Both the position numbers and the translations under genes were made by a program. Source: Bacteroidota bacterium (GTDB taxonomy: Bacteria; Bacteroidota; Bacteroidia; 2-12-FULL-35-15). Taken from it: a stretch of 64,000 nt of DNA. Of the stretch, positions 1 through 8,498 are shown one piece after another (the stretch's first letter is position 1; every line of letters starts with the position of its first letter). The notes beneath the pieces were generated by a model that was not told where the DNA came from, searched no databases, and saw only the letters and a list, made by a program, of their open reading frames with translations. The stretch covers positions 42,418 through 106,417 of the forward strand of contig SXIH01000058.1 of assembly GCA_005772895.1 (NCBI GenBank), read 5' to 3'.

Positions 1-1
1 T

Positions 2-946
2 CTTTCTTTTTTTGTTTTTAGTTCTACACTGGAAGGTGTTTTGGCACAAACAAATTTAGTTCCTAATCCGAGCTTTGAAATATATTCTTCATGCCCTAGT
101 GGGGCAGGAGAAGTATATAAATCAACTGGATGGGATTCATATTGTGAATCCCCCGATTATTTAAATTCTTGTGCGTCTGTTTCATTTCCACAAATGTCTG
201 TTCCAAGTAATATGTTAGGATTTCAATATGCTTTATCAGGAAATGCTTATTGTGGTTTATACACTTATGCGACAACTGGTTTCTATAGGGAAATTATTGG
301 TGCGCAGTTAATAACACCGCTAATAATTGGTCAAAAATATTTTGTTTCTTTTGAAATTGTTTTAACTGAAATTTATGGCGGATGTGCAACAGATAAAATT
401 GGGACAAAATTTTCCACAGTTCCATTTTCTTTTTCAAATCCTGTTCCAATAAATAATTCAGCACAAGTATATTCATCATCAATAATTACAGATACGACTA
501 ATTGGACAAAAATCACAGGATCTTTTACATCAGATTCATCCTATAATTATATTATGCTAGGAAATTTTTTTGATGACTCCAATACAGATACCGCTCAGGT
601 TGAAGGAATGTTAAATTGTTTTTCTTATTATTTTATAGAAAATGTTTGCGTTTCAACAGATTCTATTTATGCTGCAAATTGGACATCGAATAATGAAATT
701 CAAGTTGATAATAGTCTTTCCGTGTTTCCAAATCCTACAACGAATGGCATCTGTTACATAAAGTCACAGGAGAAAATAGAGTCAATTGAAATTTATGATT
801 TGCTTGGCAAAAAAATAAATGCTATTATTTTAAATAATATTGATTTATATGAGGTCGATTTTGTTGACAATACTTCTGGAATTTTTTTTTTTAAAATTAC
901 GATTAATCAAGTTCAATATACACAAAAGGTATTAATAACCAAATAA
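2..946 (+). CDS. Secreted protein with T9SS type A sorting domain (5' end outside window)
   Basis: The reading frame is open from the first bases of the window. The residues before the TTG at 41 (LSFFVFSSTLEGVLAQ) read as the end of a signal peptide cut after Ala, so the true start lies upstream and TTG 41 is not the start. The mature protein begins with the NLVPNPSFE motif seen at the N terminus of many secreted Bacteroidota proteins. The last 75 or so residues (VFPNPTTNG, then IEIYDLLGKKI, ending KVLITK) match a type A T9SS C-terminal domain. It is therefore probably exported across the outer membrane and anchored or released by the T9SS. The body between has no catalytic motif I recognise. 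It lies 11 bp before the next secreted protein gene. Confidence 0.8.
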   Translation, partial: LSFFVFSSTLEGVLAQTNLVPNPSFEIYSSCPSGAGEVYKSTGWDSYCESPDYLNSCASVSFPQMSVPSNMLGFQYALSGNAYCGLYTYATTGFYREIIGAQLITPLIIGQKYFVSFEIVLTEIYGGCATDKIGTKFSTVPFSFSNPVPINNSAQVYSSSIITDTTNWTKITGSFTSDSSYNYIMLGNFFDDSNTDTAQVEGMLNCFSYYFIENVCVSTDSIYAANWTSNNEIQVDNSLSVFPNPTTNGICYIKSQEKIESIEIYDLLGKKINAIILNNIDLYEVDFVDNTSGIFFFKITINQVQYTQKVLITK

Positions 947-957
947 AAAAATAAAAC

Positions 958-1854
958 ATGAAAATAAAAATAAAAATATCTCTTTGCGCTGCAATAGTGC
1001 TTCTTACCTTAAGAGTGTATGCTCAACCTTGGAGTACTTTAGGAAATGTAATAACAGGAGCGGAATTACTTGGAGCTAACCCAGGAAGTAGTGGTTCTCT
1101 TAGAATAGGAACAATTCCAGCTCTACCAATAACTTTTATAACAAGCAACACTCCGCGTGCACAAATTACAGCAGCGGGCTTATTGGGTATAAATACTGGC
1201 ACACCTAATCAATTGCTTACTGTTAATTCTGGGAATGTAAATGTTCAGGATTTTATTGTTCCGCTTATTCAAAACAATGGTTATATGATTGGCAATCAAA
1301 TGACCATGTGGAGAGGTTCAGCAGGTGATATTCGAAATATTTTTGTTGGAGCATTTGCAGGTGCTGCTAATACAACAGGAAATCGTAATACTTTTCTAGG
1401 TTGGCAAGCCGGTACAGCAAATACTACAGCAACTCGAAATACATTTTTAGGATTTTCAGCTGGGCAAACTAATACAATTGCTGAGAATAATACATTTGTT
1501 GGTTTTCAAGCAGGATTAAACAATCTTGGGGTCGGGACAGCAACAGCTGATCGCAATACTTTTGTTGGAAGCAATAGTGGATTTAATAATACAACTGGTC
1601 GCGAAAATACTTTTATTGGAAACCTAGCAGGTGCAGGAAATCAAGCTGGAATTTTTAACACTTATTTAGGTTGTTTTACAGCTATTAATCTTGCTTTATC
1701 TATAAATGCTGATGAAAATACTTTTATTGGGCATGATGCTGGACATGATATTTTAACAGGCGATAGAAATTCAATTTTAGGAGCCCAAGCAGGTGAGTTT
1801 CTTACTACTGGTGAAAATAATTTTATAGGTGGTTATACCGCTGGTCCCCAGTAA
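958..1854 (+). CDS. Secreted protein made of adhesin-head-like repeats, probably C-terminally truncated
   Basis: A signal peptide (residues 1-22, ending VYAQ) is followed by about 80 residues of non-repeated sequence. Then come about ten imperfect repeats of roughly 17 residues with the pattern NTF-[LVI]-G-x-x-AG-x-x-NTT, running to the last residue. Such repeats resemble the head of trimeric autotransporter-type adhesins. In Bacteroidota they are usually followed by a stalk and a C-terminal chaperone or sorting domain. Here the protein stops inside the tenth repeat (GGYTAGPQ) with no stalk, S74 chaperone or T9SS domain. A RAYT transposase unit starts about 35-50 bp after the stop and nothing beyond it continues the reading frame. 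I infer a 3'-truncated gene; a short functional form is possible. Confidence 0.65.
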   Translation: MKIKIKISLCAAIVLLTLRVYAQPWSTLGNVITGAELLGANPGSSGSLRIGTIPALPITFITSNTPRAQITAAGLLGINTGTPNQLLTVNSGNVNVQDFIVPLIQNNGYMIGNQMTMWRGSAGDIRNIFVGAFAGAANTTGNRNTFLGWQAGTANTTATRNTFLGFSAGQTNTIAENNTFVGFQAGLNNLGVGTATADRNTFVGSNSGFNNTTGRENTFIGNLAGAGNQAGIFNTYLGCFTAINLALSINADENTFIGHDAGHDILTGDRNSILGAQAGEFLTTGENNFIGGYTAGPQ

Positions 1855-1888
1855 GCGCTAAGGTCAATTATACCAACTAAAAAATGAA

Positions 1889-1912
1889 GTTACTCGTAGG
1901 GTTACTCGTAGG
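1889..1912. repeat. Two tandem copies of a 12-bp unit at the edge of the RAYT element
   Basis: GTTACTCGTAGG occurs twice back to back. The second copy runs into the left 30-bp inverted repeat of the transposase unit. It may be an insertion scar or part of the element end. Confidence 0.7.
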
Positions 1913-2583
1913 CGCTAGGCTCCGCCTAGTGACAAATATTGTTCGTAAGCTCTGCTTACGTATACGGCTCACACTCTTTCATCCAACTTTATCGGTCCAT
2001 CTTCATTAGCACTACTCATTCTCCATTCAATAGGTTGATTAACAAATCCTGCGTCTACAGGATTGAAATGTATATAATCCACTTTTTGTTGAATCATTTT
2101 TTCACTGTATAAAAAGAAAGGGTGATTATCGTGTTTCCAAAATTGAAAATCTTGTTTTTGTGGGCTAATTTTCCCATAATATTTGAATTGATGAAGCATC
2201 CATTCTTTTCTACTTTCTTGCGGGTTTTCAGATATTGCTTTCAATAATTGTTTTGCAGTGAAGGATTTCATGTCTCTTAATGTTCCTGAAAGTTCATTGT
2301 TTTCTGAATAAGTAATGAAATGAACATGACTTGGCATAATGCAATAACAATAAAGTTTTAAGTTTTTGTTTTTTTGACAATATTGAAGACTATCAATTAA
2401 AATCTCTTGATATTCTCTTCTGATAAAAACATCAATCCAACCAATCACACTAAATGTGACAAAGTAAAGTCCATTACTATCTGTTTTGTATTTTTCTGAC
2501 ATAGTCGGTAAAAATAGTAAAATAGGAATTAAGCAGAGCTTAATTTCAAGAAATGTCACTAGGCGGAGCCTAGCGCCTACGAG
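1905..2583. mobile_element. RAYT/REP-type element bounded by a perfect 30-bp inverted repeat
   Basis: Positions 1905-1934 and 2554-2583 are exact reverse complements over 30 bp. Each arm contains its own short hairpin (CTAGGC, TCC loop, GCCTAG). Just inside lie further small palindromes: CGTAAGC-TCT-GCTTACG near 1944-1960 on the left and TTAAGC-AGA-GCTTAA near 2530-2544 on the right. Between them is one minus-strand Y1-type transposase gene. Paired palindromes around a single-Tyr HUH transposase are the known layout of REP-associated tyrosine transposases (TnpA-REP). No target-site duplication is clear. Confidence 0.8.
1969..2502 (-). CDS. REP-associated tyrosine transposase (RAYT, Y1_Tnp family)
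   Basis: This 177-aa protein belongs to the single-Tyr HUH endonuclease family that nicks and rejoins single-stranded DNA at REP hairpins. Visible hallmarks are the HUH motif in MPSHVHFI (His-Val-His) near residue 80 and the C-terminal YIHFNPVDAGFV, whose Tyr is the expected nucleophile. I chose the ATG at 2502. The upstream extension to 2595 would translate the right-hand inverted repeat (residues such as VGARLRLVTF), and the family normally starts shortly before a YFVTF-type strand, as this one does (LYFVTFSV). The gene lies between perfect inverted repeats with REP-like hairpins and opposes its neighbours. It looks intact. Confidence 0.88.
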   Translation of the reverse strand: MSEKYKTDSNGLYFVTFSVIGWIDVFIRREYQEILIDSLQYCQKNKNLKLYCYCIMPSHVHFITYSENNELSGTLRDMKSFTAKQLLKAISENPQESRKEWMLHQFKYYGKISPQKQDFQFWKHDNHPFFLYSEKMIQQKVDYIHFNPVDAGFVNQPIEWRMSSANEDGPIKLDERV

Positions 2584-2639
2584 ATTACAGCTCAAAAAAA
2601 CTTACTAGCTATATGAGAATAAAATTGCTATAAATTCAT

Positions 2640-2647
2640 TAGCTTTG
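2640..2647 (+). promoter_or_regulatory. Candidate -7 box (TAGCTTTG) upstream of the polysaccharide locus
   Basis: TAGCTTTG fits the Bacteroidota -7 consensus TAnnTTTG and lies 38 bp before the ATG at 2686. I see no TTG at the expected -33 position, so support is partial. Confidence 0.35.
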
Positions 2648-2685
2648 TATTAACTTTTAATCATTATAATTTGAAATTAAATAAG

Positions 2686-3624
2686 ATGAACAAAGGAATC
2701 AACGTAAGTACAATAGTTTCAGAATTTAATTTAACGGTTATTGGTAGTACTGATAATCCAATTCTTTATCCAGGCTCTTTAAAACAGCATGATAAAAATT
2801 CTATTCTATGGACAAAAAGTGTTGAGAATTTAAATCAGATCACTGCCGGATATATTGTTGTTAATTATGAAATTGCTCCTACATCCTTGCGTTTAGGCGT
2901 TACTTATTTAATTACAGAAGAGAAGCCTCGTTTGGTTTATGCAAAAATTATGAGTAAGTATTTTAATTCGGATGAAGATGAAGCTTTTCATAATTATGTG
3001 GAAGAACATAGAAGAAATCCAAACATAAGAATAAGCGATAATGTATTTATTGGAAAAGATGTGGTGATAGGTGATGGAACATTGATTCATCCAAACGTAG
3101 TTATTCATTCAAGAACAGTACTTGGAAAAAATTGTGTTATAAAAGCACACGTTTCATTGGGAACTGAAGGATTAGGGCTGGAGTTGGATAAACAAACTGA
3201 CGAATTTGTAAAATTTCCTCAATTGGGTGGAGTAATATTTGAGGACAATGTAGAAATTGGACCTTGTTCAACCGTTAGACGATCGGCATTGGATGATACA
3301 ATTATCATGTCGGGAACAAAGATTGGTTCCATGGTAAATGTTGGACATAATTGTGTGATTGGTAAAAATTGCATTCTTACTTGCATGATTGTTACTGCGG
3401 GTTCATCTATTATTGGCAACAATGTATTTATGGGTGTAAATTCCATTGTTAAAAACGGAGTAAATATTGGCAATGATGTAACTATCGGACAAGGTGCTGT
3501 AGTTACTAAAAATGTTCCTGATAATGTTACTTTTGTTGGAAATCCTGCTGAAGATATTAATGATTACAAGCTTTGGTCTTCAATCAAAAAGAAATTAATA
3601 AACATGTATAAAGGTGAACTCTAA
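2686..3624 (+). CDS. LpxD-like left-handed beta-helix acyltransferase
   Basis: The protein has an N-terminal domain of about 105 residues. This is followed by a long run of hexapeptide repeats (for example ISDNVFIGKDVVIGDG, VGHNCVIGKNC, NVFMGVNSIVKNGVNIG) that fold as a left-handed beta-helix in acyl- and acetyltransferases. The layout resembles UDP-3-O-acylglucosamine N-acyltransferase (LpxD), and the His in VGHNCVIG sits where LpxD has its catalytic His. Sequence outside the repeats is divergent and the locus encodes surface polysaccharide, so a role in N-acylating a nucleotide sugar is as likely as lipid A synthesis. I chose ATG 2686 over the TTG at 2671. The 3' end overlaps the next gene by 11 bp. 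Confidence 0.75.
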   Translation: MNKGINVSTIVSEFNLTVIGSTDNPILYPGSLKQHDKNSILWTKSVENLNQITAGYIVVNYEIAPTSLRLGVTYLITEEKPRLVYAKIMSKYFNSDEDEAFHNYVEEHRRNPNIRISDNVFIGKDVVIGDGTLIHPNVVIHSRTVLGKNCVIKAHVSLGTEGLGLELDKQTDEFVKFPQLGGVIFEDNVEIGPCSTVRRSALDDTIIMSGTKIGSMVNVGHNCVIGKNCILTCMIVTAGSSIIGNNVFMGVNSIVKNGVNIGNDVTIGQGAVVTKNVPDNVTFVGNPAEDINDYKLWSSIKKKLINMYKGEL

Positions 3625-4903
3625 AAAAGTAGTTCTATTAAATTATTATTTTCCTCCAAACACTGGAGTTGGCGGTAGAAGGTGGCTAAAGTTGTGTAAA
3701 TATCTTTCCCAAAAAAATGTAGAAGTAACTGTTTTTACTCCTGAAAAGTTCATTCTAAAAAATCAACCTTCATGGCAGAATGAAGTTAATCATATCAAAA
3801 ATTTAAAAGTAATAGAAGTCAAGGACTCTTATCCCAAAATTTTACTTGGTGTTCCTGCAAATTTTATTGAAAAATTAAAGTATAAGCTCTCTGATATTTT
3901 TGTTGATATTTTTGCAAAAGGAAATAAGTACGATGCTTCAACTTTTTGGAATCCAATTGTCCAAAATCAAGTAAAAAAATATTTAATTGAGAATAAAATT
4001 GATAATCTCATTGTTTCAGGCACTCCTTTTAATTATTTTTATTTTGCTGCACAATTAAAGCAAGAATTGCCAAATCTTAATCTGGTATTGGATTTTCGGG
4101 ATTTGTGGATTGACTCAATGGGTAGTTTTGGAGAAAATGTCAGGAAGTTTCAATCAAAAAAACGATATGAATTAGAATGTGAGTACGAACAATTTTCAAT
4201 TGAACATTCCAATCATATTTTATGTGCATCAACCGATATTCATGATATTCTTTCTAGTAAATACAAAACTTTTAAAGATAAATTTCATGTGATTAATAAT
4301 GGATTTGATCCACAGGATGTTTTTATTTCGAATGATAGTAATTCTTCTATCTATCAATCTAATAAGAAAAGTGTAATTTTAAATATTGGATCCATCAATT
4401 GTTCTCGATATTTCTATACTTATTTTATAAATGCTTTGTCTGAAATTAAATCTATTAACTCGGAGCTATATCATTCAATTGAATTTAATTTTTATGGAAA
4501 TACAAATCTTCAGTTTGAGAACGATGTAAAAGCTGCGAATATTGATGCTATTCGTTTTTATGGAAAAGTAGGGACAGATGAAGTTAAAAATATACTAAAA
4601 GCAGCCGATATGGTGCTTTACATTAAAAGAGAAGAGGAGCTAGTGAACAGTTTTGGAAGTAAATTTTTTGAATATTTATGTGCGCGAAAATATATTTTGA
4701 TATTAAGTCCAAAAGGAAAAGTAACGGAATATATCTCCAATAATTCAATAGGTTTTGTTATGCAAAAGGAAACTGTATGGAACGATTTGGTAAAAGCACT
4801 AAATGATTTCAGAAACGGAGTTATTAAGTTTAATCATACTCTAGATATTTCTGAGTTTTCTTGTGATACAATTTCTAAAAGAGTAAATTCACTGTTGAAA
4901 TAG
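3614..4903 (+). CDS. Glycosyltransferase, GT4-like (GT-B fold)
   Basis: This 429-aa protein has a glycine-rich N-terminal strand-loop (YYFPPNTGVGGRRWLKL) typical of GT-B enzymes. It also has a C-terminal Rossmann half in which AADMVLYIKREEE and GSKFFEYLCARKYILIL occupy the nucleotide-sugar-binding helix region with a retained E/E pair. It would add a sugar to a growing polysaccharide at the cytoplasmic membrane face. Sugar specificity cannot be read from sequence. The start is a GTG inside the 3' end of the LpxD-like gene (11-bp overlap), which implies translational coupling. It is the last gene before a strong intergenic hairpin at 4925-5028. Confidence 0.8.
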   Translation: MNSKKVVLLNYYFPPNTGVGGRRWLKLCKYLSQKNVEVTVFTPEKFILKNQPSWQNEVNHIKNLKVIEVKDSYPKILLGVPANFIEKLKYKLSDIFVDIFAKGNKYDASTFWNPIVQNQVKKYLIENKIDNLIVSGTPFNYFYFAAQLKQELPNLNLVLDFRDLWIDSMGSFGENVRKFQSKKRYELECEYEQFSIEHSNHILCASTDIHDILSSKYKTFKDKFHVINNGFDPQDVFISNDSNSSIYQSNKKSVILNIGSINCSRYFYTYFINALSEIKSINSELYHSIEFNFYGNTNLQFENDVKAANIDAIRFYGKVGTDEVKNILKAADMVLYIKREEELVNSFGSKFFEYLCARKYILILSPKGKVTEYISNNSIGFVMQKETVWNDLVKALNDFRNGVIKFNHTLDISEFSCDTISKRVNSLLK

Positions 4904-4924
4904 TGTTCGTAGCTTAATAAATTC

Positions 4925-5028
4925 AGCCGCAGATTTGCAGATTTTTCTGTGTGCTTAAATTTTGGCTGATTCTTTATGAATCAAAGTAATCAGCCAAAAT
5001 TATTTTTTTAATCTGATAATCTGCGGCT
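4925..5028. repeat. Nested intergenic palindrome (10-bp outer and 14-bp inner perfect stems)
   Basis: In the 196-bp gap between two glycosyltransferase genes, 4925-4934 pairs perfectly with 5019-5028 (AGCCGCAGAT and its complement). Inside it, 4958-4971 pairs perfectly with 4988-5001 (AATTTTGGCTGATT). The inner hairpin can extend by CTTT/AAAG around a short loop. A run of seven T follows the inner stem at 5003-5009, so it could end transcription. Nested complementary arms also suit a small palindromic mobile repeat. No gene is seen in this gap. Confidence 0.75.
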
Positions 5029-5099
5029 AAAAAACCACTGCGATTTGTTTTCTTTATTAAGTCCTATTTTAGTAATTTAGCCTCAAATTAGCTTCTTTA

Positions 5100-6302
5100 A
5101 TGAAATCCAATTCTACCCCTTCAATACTAATCACTGTTAATGCACCTGGATTTAATATTGAAAATCCAACTTCTGCTGTTGCTAATTATGTGAAAATATT
5201 CATTGAATGCATCAAGAAAGAAGGAATGACAGTTGACTTTTCTCCAACTTCTAATGATTCTTTTGTTACTACAAATAACAATACCGGTCAGAGCAGTCTT
5301 TCTAAAAAATTAAAACAAATTTTCAAAAAACAATTTCCATTTCTTTATCATTCATTGGTATTGAATCGTTTATTTTCGTTTCAAAACCGACAAGTTGAGT
5401 TGTTGAAAAATAAAAAGTACGACTTAGTAATTGAATTTTATTCTTTGGGCTCTGAGATTGGTCCGAAATTGAAACAATTCAGCGGGTCAAAGTATCTGAT
5501 GATCTATGATTGTCCGGTTTTATTGCAATTCAAAGAAATGTATCATACATCCACTGTTTACGATAATAAAATTGCCAAAGCACAATTGAATTCAGTTGAA
5601 GCAGCTGATTATGTTTTATGCTATTCCGATTCTGTTAAAAAACACATTGAACAAAATTCTCCTTCGCAAAAAAACTTTTTTATTCTCCCATCTATTGTTT
5701 GGAAAGATGTTGTTGTAAAAGAAAAAGTTCAATCCGATGAAATAGTTATTGGATTTGTAGGTTCTTTTTTAATCTGGCATAAAATTCCTTTATTGCTTAA
5801 GGCTTTTGAACAAATTGCAAGTGAATATTCAAATGCTAAATTGCTGTTGGTTGGTTATGGAGAAGAGTGGAATTATGTTCATGAACTTAGAGAAAAAAGT
5901 ATTTATAAAGAGCGAATAAAACTTACTGGTTTTGTTTCAGAGCAAGAGTTGGAGGAATATAAAAACACTTTTTCAATTGGTATTATGCCTGGCTCTAACT
6001 GGTATGGTAGTCCTTTAAAACTTTTCGAATACGCACAAAGCATGATTCCAATTATTGCTCCTTCTAGTCCTGTTGTTAAAGATTTATTTAGAGATAAAGA
6101 TGCTGTTCTGTTTATTGATGAGAATAACGAATTGAATTCAATTGTTAAGAATATTAAATTATTAATTGAAGATAAAGTTTTAGCAAAAAAAATAGCACAA
6201 AATGCATTCAATTTATTGAATGGAGAATATTCAAAAGAGCAGCACATGAATAAATTTAGCGCTTTGGTTAAAAAGATATTATCAGATGGAAATAAAGGAT
6301 AA
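5100..6302 (+). CDS. Glycosyltransferase, GT4 family
   Basis: This 400-aa GT-B enzyme has an N-terminal acceptor half. Its C-terminal half begins near residue 215 with VIGFVGSFLIWHKI and continues with LLLVGYGEEW, then KLTGFVSEQELEEY. The donor-site helix is in GSPLKLFEYAQSMIPIIAP, where SPLKLFE carries one Glu of the GT4 donor-binding pair. It has no signal peptide or membrane helix, so it probably acts at the inner face of the membrane. It follows the palindrome at 4925-5028 and overlaps the next gene by 17 bp. Specificity is unknown. Confidence 0.85.
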   Translation: MKSNSTPSILITVNAPGFNIENPTSAVANYVKIFIECIKKEGMTVDFSPTSNDSFVTTNNNTGQSSLSKKLKQIFKKQFPFLYHSLVLNRLFSFQNRQVELLKNKKYDLVIEFYSLGSEIGPKLKQFSGSKYLMIYDCPVLLQFKEMYHTSTVYDNKIAKAQLNSVEAADYVLCYSDSVKKHIEQNSPSQKNFFILPSIVWKDVVVKEKVQSDEIVIGFVGSFLIWHKIPLLLKAFEQIASEYSNAKLLLVGYGEEWNYVHELREKSIYKERIKLTGFVSEQELEEYKNTFSIGIMPGSNWYGSPLKLFEYAQSMIPIIAPSSPVVKDLFRDKDAVLFIDENNELNSIVKNIKLLIEDKVLAKKIAQNAFNLLNGEYSKEQHMNKFSALVKKILSDGNKG

Positions 6303-7290
6303 TTCATTGGTTCAGAAGCACGTCCCGATTTTAGATGCTCTAAGAGCTATTGCTGCTTTATCTGTTTGTTTTTTTCATTTTATTTGTACTGTAACAGGAT
6401 TCATTAGTTCAAAACCTATTTTGGATATTTTTTCTCATGGACATTATGGAGTGCAAATGTTTTTTGTCATTTCTGGTTTTGTTATTCCTTGGTCATTATA
6501 TCATTCTTCTTATAAGCTTAAAAATTATTTCACATTTGCTGTTAAGCGTATTATTCGATTAGAACCACTCTATATTGTTTCCTTAGCATTGGCAATTACT
6601 CATACTTATTTACGGGCAATGAGTCCACATTACAATGGATTAGATATTACACCTTCCATTAAACAAATTTTATTGCACATCGGATATTTAATTCCATTTT
6701 TTAGTGATCAAACTTGGATACGACCGGTTTACTGGACATTAGCAATTGAGTTTCAATATTATTTAGCCATAGGATTAATGTTTCCTTTGATTGCCAACAA
6801 GAAAATTGCTTTGCGAATAACTAGTTATGTGGTATTGTTATCAGGTGCTTTTTTTACCAGTAAATTTCTTCCTTATTTCTTACCTTCTTTTATATTTGGT
6901 ATTGCACTTTGTTTGTACAAAACAAAAATGATTGGTTGGATAGAGTTGTCTCTTTTAACTCTTGCTGCAGCAATTGAAATGCTTGTTTTCCACACTTTTG
7001 GAACATTTGCATTTTCATCTTTTGCTTTTTTAGCCATTTTGTTTTTTACAAATTATAAAAATAAAATCTTGACCTTTTTTGGAAATATTTCTTATTCAAT
7101 TTACTTATTTCATAGTTTAACAGGTTTGGTGTTTTTAAATTACATTTCTCATAGTGTAGTCAATCCTTTTTATAAATTTATTATGATTATAGTTGCATTA
7201 GGAATAACTACATTGTGCTCATATTTGGCTTACCGATTTGTGGAATTGCCTTCTAAACTGCTTTCATCAAAAATAAAATTCAAAAAATGA
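6286..7290 (+). CDS. Acyltransferase 3 family membrane protein
   Basis: This 334-aa protein has about ten hydrophobic segments. Its N terminus is typical of family 3 acyltransferases (PF01757): ILDALRAIAALSVCFFHF with the conserved His, then MFFVISGFVIPWSL, and later WTLAIEFQYYL. Members transfer acetyl or other acyl groups from the cytoplasm to sugars on surface polysaccharides, so this gene probably O-acylates the product of the locus. It starts inside the preceding glycosyltransferase gene, and its stop overlaps the next ATG (ATGA), a mark of coupled translation. Confidence 0.87.
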   Translation: MEIKDNSLVQKHVPILDALRAIAALSVCFFHFICTVTGFISSKPILDIFSHGHYGVQMFFVISGFVIPWSLYHSSYKLKNYFTFAVKRIIRLEPLYIVSLALAITHTYLRAMSPHYNGLDITPSIKQILLHIGYLIPFFSDQTWIRPVYWTLAIEFQYYLAIGLMFPLIANKKIALRITSYVVLLSGAFFTSKFLPYFLPSFIFGIALCLYKTKMIGWIELSLLTLAAAIEMLVFHTFGTFAFSSFAFLAILFFTNYKNKILTFFGNISYSIYLFHSLTGLVFLNYISHSVVNPFYKFIMIIVALGITTLCSYLAYRFVELPSKLLSSKIKFKK

Positions 7291-8414
7291 GAATTGCTTT
7301 ATTAACAGATGGTATTTACCCTTATGTTATTGGTGGGATGCAAAAACATTCGTTTTACCTTGCCAAGTATTTTGCAATTCATAAAATAGAAGTAGACCTT
7401 TATCACACAGCTAAAAATTCAGAAGAAGCTCATTCATTGAATTGTTTTACCGAAGAAGAAAAAAAGTATATCAACTCTTTTGTTATTCCTTTTCCTAAAT
7501 TAGATAAACTTCCCGGACATTATATTCGTGAATCTTATGCTTATTCTTCTGCAATTTATGATGAACTAAAAAGAAATAAACCAGTTGATTTTATTTATGT
7601 GCAAGGATTTTGTGGAATGAAATTGTTGGAGAATAAAAGAGAATTAAACATTCCTGTTAGCGTTAATTTTCACGGACTGGAAATGTTTCAAAAGGCAGCA
7701 AATTTCAAATCGAAATTAGAGCAATACCTTTTTAAGCGACCGGTTTTAAGATCATTGAGAAGTGCAGATATTGTTTTTTCTTTGGGTGGAAAATTAACAG
7801 ACATATTAATTGATGTAAGAATTCCGAAAAACAAAATTATTCAAATTCCTATTGGTATTGATGAAAGCTGGATTAAGAAAGAGGAAATAAAGCCTTATTC
7901 AAAAATTAAGTTTTTGTTTATTGGCAGATACGAAAGAAGAAAAGGAATTGAAGAATTAACAAAAGTTTTAAAAGCTTTGGAAGGGAATACCAATTTTGAT
8001 TTTGAGTTTATTGGTGCTATTCCCAAAGACAAACAACTATCTGCTTCTAACATTCATTACCATGGAAGTATTTCAGATGTCAATAAAATAAAAGAGATAG
8101 TCTCCAAAGCGGATGTATTGGTTTGTCCAAGTTACAGCGAAGGAATGCCAACCGTAATTTTGGAAGCAATGGCTTCAGGCTTAGCTATTATAGCAAGTGA
8201 TGTGGGAGCAGTGAATGAAGAAGTTGATTCGAAAAATGGGATATTGATAGAGGCGGGAGATATAAACGGACTGAGGAAAAGTATAGAAGAATTCATCAAA
8301 ATGCCTCAGGAAAAGCTTTTGGAAATGAAGCAGCATTCTATCCAGAAAATAAAGAAGGGATTTCTTTGGGAGGATGTGATTTTGAGGACGATTGAAGAAA
8401 TAAACAAGGAATAA
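7287..8414 (+). CDS. Glycosyltransferase, GT4 family
   Basis: This 375-aa protein begins with the GT4 glycine-rich loop (GIYPYVIGGMQKHSFYLA). It has the donor-half start KFLFIGRYERRKGIEEL and the EX7E motif in CPSYSEGMPTVILEAMASG, close to the family consensus. It should be a retaining glycosyltransferase using a nucleotide-sugar donor. The start overlaps the acyltransferase stop by 4 bp. After the stop comes an 84-bp gap with a candidate -7 box, so the next genes may have their own promoter. Confidence 0.9.
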   Translation: MRIALLTDGIYPYVIGGMQKHSFYLAKYFAIHKIEVDLYHTAKNSEEAHSLNCFTEEEKKYINSFVIPFPKLDKLPGHYIRESYAYSSAIYDELKRNKPVDFIYVQGFCGMKLLENKRELNIPVSVNFHGLEMFQKAANFKSKLEQYLFKRPVLRSLRSADIVFSLGGKLTDILIDVRIPKNKIIQIPIGIDESWIKKEEIKPYSKIKFLFIGRYERRKGIEELTKVLKALEGNTNFDFEFIGAIPKDKQLSASNIHYHGSISDVNKIKEIVSKADVLVCPSYSEGMPTVILEAMASGLAIIASDVGAVNEEVDSKNGILIEAGDINGLRKSIEEFIKMPQEKLLEMKQHSIQKIKKGFLWEDVILRTIEEINKE

Positions 8415-8466
8415 GAACTGGTCTGAAACAATTGATTATTACCAAGTAAAATTCCCATATTTTCAT

Positions 8467-8474
8467 TAGATTTG
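8467..8474 (+). promoter_or_regulatory. Candidate -7 box (TAGATTTG) before the DUF4956-VTC-CotH genes
   Basis: TAGATTTG matches TAnnTTTG and lies 24 bp before the ATG at 8499 in one of the few gaps of this locus. I see no TTG at a proper -33 distance. Confidence 0.35.
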
Positions 8475-8498
8475 TATAGGTTTTAAACATTAATCTAT

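Noticed and set aside
2503..2595. N-terminal extension of the RAYT protein to 208 aa
   Set aside because: It would translate the right-hand inverted repeat of the element, and the family starts near the ATG at 2502.
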